Assembly (NCBI GenBank): GCA_945870115.1
Contig: CAMBRH010000072.1
Span: forward strand, 1-12,779
Origin: Chitinophaga pinensis
Lineage (GTDB): Bacteria > Bacteroidota > Bacteroidia > Flavobacteriales_D > Crocinitomicaceae
DNA: 12,779 bases
Direction: 5' to 3'
A program made the position numbers and the translations under genes. Positions 6,869 through 12,779 of the stretch are shown piece by piece (within the stretch, counting starts at the first letter, position 1; each line of letters begins with the position of its first letter). The notes beneath the pieces were generated by a model. The model was not told where the DNA came from, did not search any database, and saw nothing but the letters and a program-made list of their open reading frames with translations.

Positions 6869-6886
6869 ATTTAAAACGTTTTAAAT
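6869..6886. repeat. 18-bp perfect palindrome
   Basis: ATTTAAAACGTTTTAAAT is symmetric over all 18 bases around a central CG. It lies 17 bp past the regulator stop and upstream of the usp operators. It has no loop and no adjacent T-run, so it is a poor terminator. A dimeric operator is more likely, but no candidate protein is encoded nearby. Confidence 0.6.
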
Positions 6887-6903
6887 CAAAAAGTTAACGT
6901 GAA

Positions 6904-7965
6904 TTAATTTTTCATATTTAAAAGTTTGTCGTATTCCAGGATTTTAATTGTTCCATTAAAAACTTCAATGAATTTATCATCTTTAAATTCACTTAAAGTT
7001 CGAATTACAGTTTCAGTGGCAGTTCCTACCATATTTGCCAAATCTTCTCTGGCAATATTTATACTGAAAGTTTCGTCGTCATTTTTTTTATACTTGTCAG
7101 ATAGTTTTACAAGGGCTTCAGCAACTCTTTTTCTTACAGAATTATAAGCAAGTTTAACTAATTGTTTTTCGTTTTCTCGCAAATTATCAGATAGTATTTC
7201 AATGAATTTTTTTGATACATCGGCATTTTTGTATATCAATGAAAAGAAATCTTCTTTAGGAATCATATAAATTTCAGACTCTTCTAATGTAGCTGCAGAA
7301 CTGCTATATTTCTCGTCTTTAAAAAGTGAAAGGTAACCGAAAAAATCTCCTTCTTTGTGTAATCCCGTAATAAGTTCTTTTCCAGCGTTGTTTGTTTGAT
7401 ACGTTTTAATTTTACCTTTATTAATAAAATAAATTCCTTTTGGATAAGAGCCTTCCCGATAAATATCGTCCTTTTTTTTATATATTCTTAGATCTCTTTT
7501 TTCAGAAAGTTGCTTCAAAGAATCAATTCCTTTCGCATTTTCGATAAAATCATTAATTTCTGTAATACTTTTTGTGAATTCTTTTTTTAATATTTCATTC
7601 TTATTTAATCGGCTTTCAATAGCATTTAATAATTCTATGTCATCAAAAGGTTTGGTCAAATAATCATCTGCACCCATTTCCATTCCTTTTCTAATTTCAC
7701 TTCGTTCAGCTTTTGCTGTTAAAAAAATAAAAGGAATGCTGGAAGTTTCTTCGTTTTTTGATAATAAATACAAAGTGCCATGTCCATCTAAAACAGGCAT
7801 CGTGATATCACAAATAATAAGATCCGGTTTTTCTTTTTGTGCTAAAGCAACTCCTATTTTGCCGTTTTCAGCAGTAATAACTTCGTATTGAGCTAGTTGA
7901 AGTATTTCAGCAGTGTTTTCACGTACATCTTCATTGTCTTCGATTATAAGAATTTTTTTACTCAT
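6904..7965 (-). CDS. Response regulator with CRP/FNR-type DNA-binding output
   Basis: A 353-residue transcription factor combining a receiver domain (3-122) with a cyclic-nucleotide-binding-like fold (about 160-265) and a CRP winged helix (about 275-345). The receiver is complete: acidic pair Glu9/Asp10, phosphoacceptor Asp53, Thr83 and Lys105 before Pro106. The CRP core lacks the cAMP-contacting Glu and Arg (Tyr211 and Ser222 stand there by alignment), and there is no FNR cysteine cluster. Phosphorylation is therefore the likely signal. The recognition helix GTATETVIRTL (314-324) keeps the Glu318/Arg322 pair that in CRP and FNR reads TGA/TCA half-sites. I chose Met at 7965 because MSKKILIIEDNE begins the receiver directly; an upstream in-frame ATG at 7995 would add ten unrelated residues. 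It lies 61 bp downstream of the kinase, its probable cognate partner, and in the same transcript. Confidence 0.93.
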   Translation of the reverse strand: MSKKILIIEDNEDVRENTAEILQLAQYEVITAENGKIGVALAQKEKPDLIICDITMPVLDGHGTLYLLSKNEETSSIPFIFLTAKAERSEIRKGMEMGADDYLTKPFDDIELLNAIESRLNKNEILKKEFTKSITEINDFIENAKGIDSLKQLSEKRDLRIYKKKDDIYREGSYPKGIYFINKGKIKTYQTNNAGKELITGLHKEGDFFGYLSLFKDEKYSSSAATLEESEIYMIPKEDFFSLIYKNADVSKKFIEILSDNLRENEKQLVKLAYNSVRKRVAEALVKLSDKYKKNDDETFSINIAREDLANMVGTATETVIRTLSEFKDDKFIEVFNGTIKILEYDKLLNMKN

Positions 7966-8026
7966 GGTAAAATGTTTTAAATAGATTAGCTGCAATGCTG
8001 ATTTAGTGGTAAGACTCCCTTTTTTC

Positions 8027-9208
8027 CTATTGAGGAATTATAATGTTAAAGGTACTTCCTTTGTTTTCTTCACTTTCATAATTAATAGATCCATTCATAA
8101 GTTCAATGTAATTAGCAACGATGTTTAAACCCAAACCTGTACCTTGAATATGAATTGCATTGTGACCTCTAAAAAATCGTTCGAACAAATGTTTTTGATC
8201 TTTTTTAGAAATTCCAATTCCTTCATCTTTTATTGAAATTTTGAGAGTGGAATTTTGAACTTGAATATTTATTTCTATAGTTTTTCCTTCATCAGAAAAT
8301 TTAATTGCATTTGAGATTAAGTTAAATAAAACATTTTTTAACAATCTAGGATCCAAAAAAACATCTTCCTTGCCATTATAAATTAAAACAAGATTTTGTT
8401 TTGCCTGTGCCATAGATTTCATTTCCGAAAGAACATCATTCAACAAGTTTTTTAAATTTATCTCTTTAGGTAAATATTCAATTTTTCCCTCTTCTAATTT
8501 ACCAACAGAAAGAAAATCATTTAGGATATCCGTAAGGTGATGAATTGATTTTTTTATTTTTGCAACATGTTTCTTTTGATTTATGGAATCATTTTGTTCA
8601 CTATATTGCGTCACCAATGATAAAGAAGACATCATCGTTGTTAAAGGTGTTCTGAACTCATGTGAAGCCATTGACACAAAACGTGATTTTAATTCGTTGA
8701 GTTCCTTTTCATTTTCAATAACTTTTTGTAATTCTTTTTTTGTCTTTTCCAGTTCCACAATAGCTTCTAATAAAACTGAAGTTCGGTTTTGTACTTGTTT
8801 TTCTAATTCCACCGAGTAATTCCTTAACTTTTCTTTTTCTTGGTTTTTAATTGTAACATCAATAATAAATGCTATAACAAATTTACCATGTGAACTTTCA
8901 TAAGGACTTAGACTAATTTCTACTGGAAATTCTGACCCATCTTTTCTTAATCCGAAAAGTTCTTTTTGGTTTCCCATAGAACGAGCTTGAGGTTTATTAT
9001 GGAAATTAGTTCTATGATGTTCATGTTTGTGAGCATGGCTTTTAGGAACCAATATTTCGATTTTTTGTCCAAAAAGTTCATCTTTTTCATATCCAAATAA
9101 TTTTTCACTACTTGGGTTTGCCCGCATAATTTTACCTTTTTCATCAACAAGCAAAATACCTTCTGTGGCAAATTGAAAAAGAGCTTCAACACCTTCTTTA
9201 CCTTCCAT
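8027..9208 (-). CDS. Soluble PAS-domain sensor histidine kinase
   Basis: A 393-residue cytoplasmic kinase with no membrane segment. A PAS domain (about 7-120) is followed by a coiled coil (121-172), the dimerisation domain with phosphoacceptor His183 in ASHEFRTPL, and an intact ATPase domain. The ATPase motifs are N-box NLISNAIKF (296-304), G1 DEGIGI (328-333), F-box LFERFF (341-346) and G2 GTGLGL (356-361). The PAS domain contains a histidine-rich stretch at 58-70 (SHAHKHEHHRTNFH, six His) before FGLRKDGSEFPVEISLSP. The same general pattern occurs in a PAS subfamily found in many sensors, so it does not prove metal or haem binding. The lack of membrane anchoring means an intracellular cue such as redox, oxygen or a small ligand. 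First gene of the kinase-regulator operon, with its own operator at 9282-9293. Confidence 0.94.
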   Translation of the reverse strand: MEGKEGVEALFQFATEGILLVDEKGKIMRANPSSEKLFGYEKDELFGQKIEILVPKSHAHKHEHHRTNFHNKPQARSMGNQKELFGLRKDGSEFPVEISLSPYESSHGKFVIAFIIDVTIKNQEKEKLRNYSVELEKQVQNRTSVLLEAIVELEKTKKELQKVIENEKELNELKSRFVSMASHEFRTPLTTMMSSLSLVTQYSEQNDSINQKKHVAKIKKSIHHLTDILNDFLSVGKLEEGKIEYLPKEINLKNLLNDVLSEMKSMAQAKQNLVLIYNGKEDVFLDPRLLKNVLFNLISNAIKFSDEGKTIEINIQVQNSTLKISIKDEGIGISKKDQKHLFERFFRGHNAIHIQGTGLGLNIVANYIELMNGSINYESEENKGSTFNIIIPQ

Positions 9209-9228
9209 ATTAAACTTTTTGTTTCTTG

Positions 9229-9236
9229 CAAATGTA
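9229..9236 (-). promoter_or_regulatory. Kinase-regulator operon promoter, -7 box
   Basis: The minus strand reads TACATTTG, a full match to TAnnTTTG, 20 bp upstream of the kinase ATG. The predicted leader is only about 15 bases, which is short. No good -33 box is seen at the normal distance, consistent with dependence on an activator at 9282-9293. Confidence 0.5.
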
Positions 9237-9281
9237 AGAATTATTTACTGTAAAATAAGGAACTTTTATTTTTAATTAATA

Positions 9282-9293
9282 TGATGAAAATCA
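9282..9293 (-). promoter_or_regulatory. CRP/FNR-type operator at the kinase-regulator operon
   Basis: The minus strand reads TGATTTTCATCA, a perfect TGAT-N4-ATCA palindrome that sits inside a 7-bp dyad (ATATGAT 9279-9285, ATCATAT 9290-9296). Its centre (9287.5) is 58.5 bp from the last G of the -7 box. The position 22 bp closer has no recognisable second copy, unlike the other three promoters. It implies autoregulation. Confidence 0.68.
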
Positions 9294-9514
9294 TATCCTT
9301 ACATGATTGTATCTTTTTTGAATAAATTGATTGTAATATTCTCTTAAATTGGATTCCAAGAATTATTAATCCGGAAAATAAACACATGAAAAGCTTTATT
9401 AACAATGGTTCAAAAAGATTTTTATGCTTGTCTAATGCGCAAAACCGATTGTACGGCATTCTTGATTTACAAAATGAATTCAGTTAAAAGTTGAACCAAG
9501 ACATTCAACTATTT

Positions 9515-9526
9515 TGATAAAAGTCA
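9515..9526 (+). promoter_or_regulatory. Distal CRP/FNR-type operator at HMA-ppsA
   Basis: The + strand reads TGATAAAAGTCA, one base from a perfect palindrome. Its centre (9520.5) is 58.5 bp from the last G of the -7-like box at 9572-9579. Confidence 0.62.
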
Positions 9527-9536
9527 CTCCTATAAA

Positions 9537-9548
9537 TAACTTCTATCA
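9537..9548 (+). promoter_or_regulatory. Proximal degenerate operator at HMA-ppsA
   Basis: The sequence TAACTTCTATCA has a perfect promoter-proximal half (ATCA) and a left half with two mismatches. It is centred 22 bp from the distal operator and 36.5 bp from the -7-like box, in the same register as the proximal sites at usp and hsp20. Confidence 0.4.
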
Positions 9549-9571
9549 TATGTAATTTGATTCTTACAAAC

Positions 9572-9579
9572 GAATTTTG
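9572..9579 (+). promoter_or_regulatory. HMA-ppsA operon promoter, -7-like box
   Basis: GAATTTTG matches TAnnTTTG at all but the first specified base. TATG at 9549-9552 is a 3-of-4 match to the -33 TTTG at 19-bp spacing. The predicted leader is about 82 bases. I chose this box over GTAATTTG at 9552-9559 because it fits the consensus better and puts the operators in the register seen at the other promoters. Confidence 0.45.
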
Positions 9580-9665
9580 CTTCTTAAGAATTTAATAACA
9601 TTTTTTTTAAAACATCGATAAGTTCATAATAAAAAATCTTATAATGCACTAAAAATTAAAATAAT

Positions 9666-9998
9666 ATGAATAAGGAATCAACAAATAATAAAGCTAAAAA
9701 AGGTACAATCTCAGAAGTTGAAACAACAATTAAAATTGATAACCTAAGTTGCGAAGGATGTGCAAATACCATACAAAAAGCTTTGTTAAAGATAGATGGT
9801 GTTGAAAAAGTAAAGATTCTATTAGAAAAAGAAGAAGTGAAAATTCAACACAAAGCAAAAACTGATCTTTTGCATGTAAGAGAAAACCTTAAGGATTTGG
9901 GTTATCCTGAAACAGGAACTACTCATGGACTTGAAAAAATTGGCAGAAACTTAAAATCTTATGTAAGCTGTGCAATTGGAAGATTAGAAAATAAATAA
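9666..9998 (+). CDS. Heavy-metal-associated (HMA) domain protein, CopZ-like
   Basis: A 110-residue small soluble protein with one HMA ferredoxin-like domain at about 19-82. The metal-binding loop NLSCEGC places Cys29 and Cys32 in the C-x-x-C arrangement that chelates Cu(I) or similar soft metals. The usual GM before the first Cys is replaced by NLS. A Lys-rich N-terminal tail (1-15) and a C-terminal extension (83-110) with a third cysteine (Cys102, SYVSCAIGRL) are additions to the usual core of about 70 residues. No signal peptide is seen. It is the first gene of the operon and ends 6 bp before the PEP synthase start. No metal-efflux ATPase lies in view, so a classic copper chaperone role is not supported by the context. 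A metal- or redox-linked role in the stress regulon is an inference. Confidence 0.88.
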   Translation: MNKESTNNKAKKGTISEVETTIKIDNLSCEGCANTIQKALLKIDGVEKVKILLEKEEVKIQHKAKTDLLHVRENLKDLGYPETGTTHGLEKIGRNLKSYVSCAIGRLENK

Positions 9999-10004
9999 TA
10001 AATT

Positions 10005-12440
10005 ATGAGAACAATAAATTTTTTTTCAGAAATTAGATTAAAAGATATTCCATTAGTTGGTGGGAAAAATGCGTCATTAGGAGAGATGTATTCCCAACTT
10101 TCAAAAAAAGGGATAGCGGTTCCAAATGGATTTGCAGTCACCTCAAAAGGTTATTGGGATTTCTTAGAACAGGATGATTTAAAATTTAAATTGCAACAAA
10201 TTATTTCTGAACTAAATATTAAAACATGTGAAAATCTTTCGGAAGTAGGTTTAAAAGCACGTAATTTGTTACTGAATGCAAATTTTCCCTCGGAATTAAA
10301 AAATGAAATATGTGAAGCATATAAACTACTTGTTTTACAAACAGGAGACGGTAAATCCTTTGCAGTAAGAAGCAGCGCAACAGCAGAAGATTTACCTAAC
10401 GCAAGTTTCGCAGGTCAACAAGAAACATACTTGAATGTAAAAGGAGAAGAAAATCTAATAAAAGCTTGCCAGCGATGTTTTGCTTCACTTTTTACTGATA
10501 GAGCCATAAAATACAGGATTGATAATCATTTCGACCACATGAAAGTAGCATTGTCAATTGGTGTACAAATGATGGTTCGATCCGATCTATCATGTTCAGG
10601 TGTTATGTTTACAATCGATCCTGATTCAGGTTTTGAAGATCTAATTTTAATTTCAGGTGCATGGGGTCTAGGTGATAATATTGTTCAAGGCACAGTAAAT
10701 ACGGATGAATTCCTTGTTTATAAGCCCTTTTTAGGAAAAGTTATGAATCCAATAATTTCTCATAAATTAGGAAGTAAAAACAAAACGATGATTTATTCTG
10801 ATGTAAAATTAGAACATATCATTAAACCTGAAGATGCAGTTTTAAATATTGAAACTACACTTGAAAAAAGAGATCAGTTTGTTTTAAATGATAAAGAGAT
10901 ACTTCAATTGTCGGAATGGGCAAGTATCATTCAGGAACATTATAAATGCCATATGGATATTGAATGGGCAAAAGATGGAGAAGATGGAAAAATTTATATT
11001 GTACAGGCAAGACCAGAAACAGTCCATAGCAATAAAAAACTAGGCTTTTTCAAACAATATAAATTAACAGAAAAAGGAAAGATACTTTGTTCAGGAGCAG
11101 GAATTGGTAATAAAATTGTTTCTGGAAAAGCGAGATATCTTCGTTCACCGAAAGAAATTTCAAAATTGAAGGAAGGTGAAATTTTGATTACTGAACGAAC
11201 AGATCCTGATTGGGATCCCATTTTAAAAAAAGCCGCAGCAATTATCACCAATCAAGGAGGGAGAACTTCACATGCAGCAATTGTTGCTCGCGAAATGGGT
11301 GCAATAGCTGTTGTTGGAACTACTAATTGCACTGAAGTTATTGCAGATGGTCAAGTTATTTCAGTTTCTACAATTGAAGGAAATAATGGAATAATCTATG
11401 ACGGTTTATTAAATTGGGAAGAAAAAGAAATTGACATTTCTTTAATCAAAAAACCAAAAACAAAAGTCATGTTTATTTTAGCTCATCCAGATGAAGCATT
11501 TAAATATGCTCAATTACCAAATGATGGTGTGGGATTGATGCGTATGGAATTTATTATTAATAATTCGATTGGTATTCACCCTATGGCTCTAAAAAATTTC
11601 AATACTTTAAAAGATAAGGAAGTAAAAGCAAAAATAGAACAGATAAGTTGTCAGTTCAACAACAAAGAAGATTATTTTATTCAAAAATTAGCAGAAGCCA
11701 CAGCAAAAATGGCCTGTGCCTTTTATCCAAAGGAAGTAATCGTTAGGATGAGTGATTTTAAATCAAATGAATACGCAAATCTTTTAGGAGGAAAGGAATT
11801 TGAACCAAATGAAGAAAACCCAATGATTGGTTTCAGAGGAGCATCAAGATATTATCACCCGCTGTACAAAGATGCTTTTGAATTGGAATGTAGTGCAATG
11901 AAAATGGTTCGAAATGAAATGGGTTTTAAAAATGTGAAATTGATGATTCCTTTTTGTAGAACTTTAGAAGAAGCAAAAAAGGTAATTGAAGTGATGGAAA
12001 CATGTGGCTTAAAAAGAGGTGTCAGTGGCTTAGAATTGTATATGATGGTTGAAATACCAAGTAATGCCTTGTTGGCTGAGGAATTTGCAAAATATTTCGA
12101 CGGTTTTTCAATTGGTTCAAACGATTTAACACAACTTACTTTGGGAGCTGACAGAGATTCGGAGCTACTAAGTGAAATTTTCAGTCCATTTGATCCTGCT
12201 GTTAAACAACTTATCGAAATGACATTAAAGAAAGCTAAGAAAACAGGCACTCATGTTGGACTTTGTGGTCAAGCTCCAAGTGATTATCCAGAATATGCTC
12301 AATTTTTAGTTGAAAATGGTATTAATAGTATTTCATTTAATCCTGATGCGCTCATAAAAGGTATAGAAAATATTTTACTAGCAGAAAATAATCTAAAATT
12401 AACAAACAAAATAATAGAAAATCATGAAGCAAGAATTTGA
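10005..12440 (+). CDS. ppsA: Phosphoenolpyruvate synthase
   Basis: An 811-residue enzyme converting pyruvate, ATP and water to phosphoenolpyruvate, AMP and phosphate, the entry into gluconeogenesis. The N-terminal nucleotide-binding domain spans about 1-340 and includes LVGGKNASLGEM (17-28), AVRSSATAEDLP (120-131) and VQARPET (333-339). The swivelling phosphohistidine domain has GGRTSHAAIVAREM (418-431) with catalytic His423. The C-terminal PEP/pyruvate barrel contains VRMSDFKSNEYANLLGG (580-596), NPMIGFRGASRY (605-616), SIGSNDLTQLTLG (702-714) and GLCGQAPSD (752-760) with active-site Cys754. Length and motifs match E. coli PpsA (about 790 residues), not PPDK. It lies 6 bp after the HMA gene and overlaps the next gene by 17 bp, so the three are one operon. 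The operators at 9515-9548 suggest induction together with usp and hsp20. Confidence 0.96.
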   Translation: MRTINFFSEIRLKDIPLVGGKNASLGEMYSQLSKKGIAVPNGFAVTSKGYWDFLEQDDLKFKLQQIISELNIKTCENLSEVGLKARNLLLNANFPSELKNEICEAYKLLVLQTGDGKSFAVRSSATAEDLPNASFAGQQETYLNVKGEENLIKACQRCFASLFTDRAIKYRIDNHFDHMKVALSIGVQMMVRSDLSCSGVMFTIDPDSGFEDLILISGAWGLGDNIVQGTVNTDEFLVYKPFLGKVMNPIISHKLGSKNKTMIYSDVKLEHIIKPEDAVLNIETTLEKRDQFVLNDKEILQLSEWASIIQEHYKCHMDIEWAKDGEDGKIYIVQARPETVHSNKKLGFFKQYKLTEKGKILCSGAGIGNKIVSGKARYLRSPKEISKLKEGEILITERTDPDWDPILKKAAAIITNQGGRTSHAAIVAREMGAIAVVGTTNCTEVIADGQVISVSTIEGNNGIIYDGLLNWEEKEIDISLIKKPKTKVMFILAHPDEAFKYAQLPNDGVGLMRMEFIINNSIGIHPMALKNFNTLKDKEVKAKIEQISCQFNNKEDYFIQKLAEATAKMACAFYPKEVIVRMSDFKSNEYANLLGGKEFEPNEENPMIGFRGASRYYHPLYKDAFELECSAMKMVRNEMGFKNVKLMIPFCRTLEEAKKVIEVMETCGLKRGVSGLELYMMVEIPSNALLAEEFAKYFDGFSIGSNDLTQLTLGADRDSELLSEIFSPFDPAVKQLIEMTLKKAKKTGTHVGLCGQAPSDYPEYAQFLVENGINSISFNPDALIKGIENILLAENNLKLTNKIIENHEARI

Positions 12441-12779
12441 AGGAAAAGTTGCCATCGTAACTGGTGGTAGTTTCGGAATTGGTAGAGCAGCAGCACTATT
12501 ATTTGCAAAAAAAGGAGCAAAAGTAGTGGTAGCTGATTGTATTGAAGAACAAGAAACAATTCAGCTGATAAAATCACTGGGTGGAGAAGCCATTTTTGTG
12601 CAATGTGACGTTTCAAAATCAGAAGAAGTTAAGGCAATGGTTGATAAAACAATTCAAGTTTATGGACGATTAGATTTTGCATTTAACAATGCAGGCATTG
12701 AAGGAGTTTCTGCACCAACTCAAGATTGTACGGAAGAAAATTGGGACAAAACAATTAATATCAACCTTAAAGGAGTTTG
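12424..12779 (+). CDS. Short-chain dehydrogenase/reductase (5' part, runs off the window)
   Basis: The first 118 codons of a classical SDR enzyme. The N-terminus MKQEFEGKVAIVTGG leads into the nucleotide-binding motif TGGSFGIG (13-20). Asp38 at the end of the second strand (VVVADC) favours NAD(H) over NADP(H). CDVS (61-64) and the NNAG motif (88-91) follow, and INLKGV at the edge is the strand before the catalytic Ser-Tyr-Lys region, which lies outside. The substrate cannot be read from this part; glucose 1-dehydrogenase-like or 3-oxoacyl reductase-like annotations are common for such sequences. The ATG at 12424 lies inside the last codons of ppsA (17-bp overlap, different frame), which argues for translational coupling. 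Confidence 0.92.
   Translation, partial: MKQEFEGKVAIVTGGSFGIGRAAALLFAKKGAKVVVADCIEEQETIQLIKSLGGEAIFVQCDVSKSEEVKAMVDKTIQVYGRLDFAFNNAGIEGVSAPTQDCTEENWDKTININLKGV

Larger units (their letters stand above)
9209..9665. promoter_or_regulatory. Divergent control region between the kinase and HMA-ppsA operons
   Basis: These 457 bp hold two outward-facing promoters, each with an operator 58.5 bp upstream of its -7 box. The kinase side uses 9229-9236 and 9282-9293; the HMA-ppsA side uses 9515-9526 and 9572-9579. The two operators are 233 bp apart centre to centre. A 72-codon minus-strand frame at 9241-9459 is open but overlaps the kinase operator, has no ribosome binding site and has low-complexity composition, so I do not call it a gene. 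Confidence 0.65.

Noticed and set aside
8947..9231. 94-codon minus-strand frame overlapping the kinase start
   Set aside because: It is a frame-shifted shadow of the PAS coding sequence; the kinase frame carries all domain motifs.
9241..9459. 72-codon minus-strand open frame in the divergent region
   Set aside because: It overlaps the kinase operator and nearly reaches its promoter, has no ribosome binding site, and its Ile/Lys/Phe/Leu-rich composition is what AT-rich noncoding DNA yields.

Overview
The window reads as chromosomal DNA of an AT-rich member of the Bacteroidota. The evidence is the low GC content, the adenine-rich leaders with few Shine-Dalgarno sequences, several Bacteroidota-type -7 promoter boxes (TAnnTTTG), and the gene families present: an MlaEFD set, a tandem universal stress protein, a receiver-CRP fusion regulator and a YPGGS-type membrane protein. 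I see no rRNA, tRNA, CRISPR array or insertion sequence.

Layout. At the left edge is the tail of an unidentified + strand gene (1-68). It converges on a minus-strand polytopic membrane protein (299-949). Next comes a tight minus-strand mlaE-mlaF-mlaD operon (3579 down to 1073) for envelope lipid transport. Then follows a stress cluster on the minus strand: hsp20 (4388-3945, with its own terminator), a 245-residue coiled-coil protein (5274-4537), a 124-residue protein of unknown function (5806-5432) and a two-domain universal stress protein (6664-5834). Upstream of these lies a two-component pair, a soluble PAS histidine kinase (9208-8027) followed by a response regulator whose output domain is a CRP/FNR-type DNA-binding module (7965-6904). 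A 457-bp divergent region separates the kinase from a + strand operon: a small heavy-metal-associated (HMA) protein (9666-9998), phosphoenolpyruvate synthase (10005-12440) and a short-chain dehydrogenase cut off by the window edge (from 12424).

Main discovery. Four promoters in the stress region (kinase-regulator, usp, hsp20, HMA-ppsA) each carry a TGA(T/C)-N4-(A/G)TCA palindrome. Its centre lies exactly 58.5 bp upstream of the last G of a -7 box in all four. The usp promoter has a second perfect palindrome 22 bp (two helical turns) closer, and hsp20 and HMA-ppsA have degenerate copies at that same position. The TGA/TCA half-site is what the Glu/Arg pair in the regulator's recognition helix would be expected to read. 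The inferred picture is a self-contained, autoregulated regulon: a cytoplasmic PAS kinase phosphorylates a receiver-CRP activator, which switches on its own operon, a universal stress protein operon, a small heat-shock chaperone and a gluconeogenic PEP synthase operon. The gene content resembles hypoxia/dormancy regulons in other phyla (for example DosR of mycobacteria or Anr of pseudomonads), but with a different regulator architecture. The mla operon and the 299-949 gene show no such sites and appear to lie outside the regulon.
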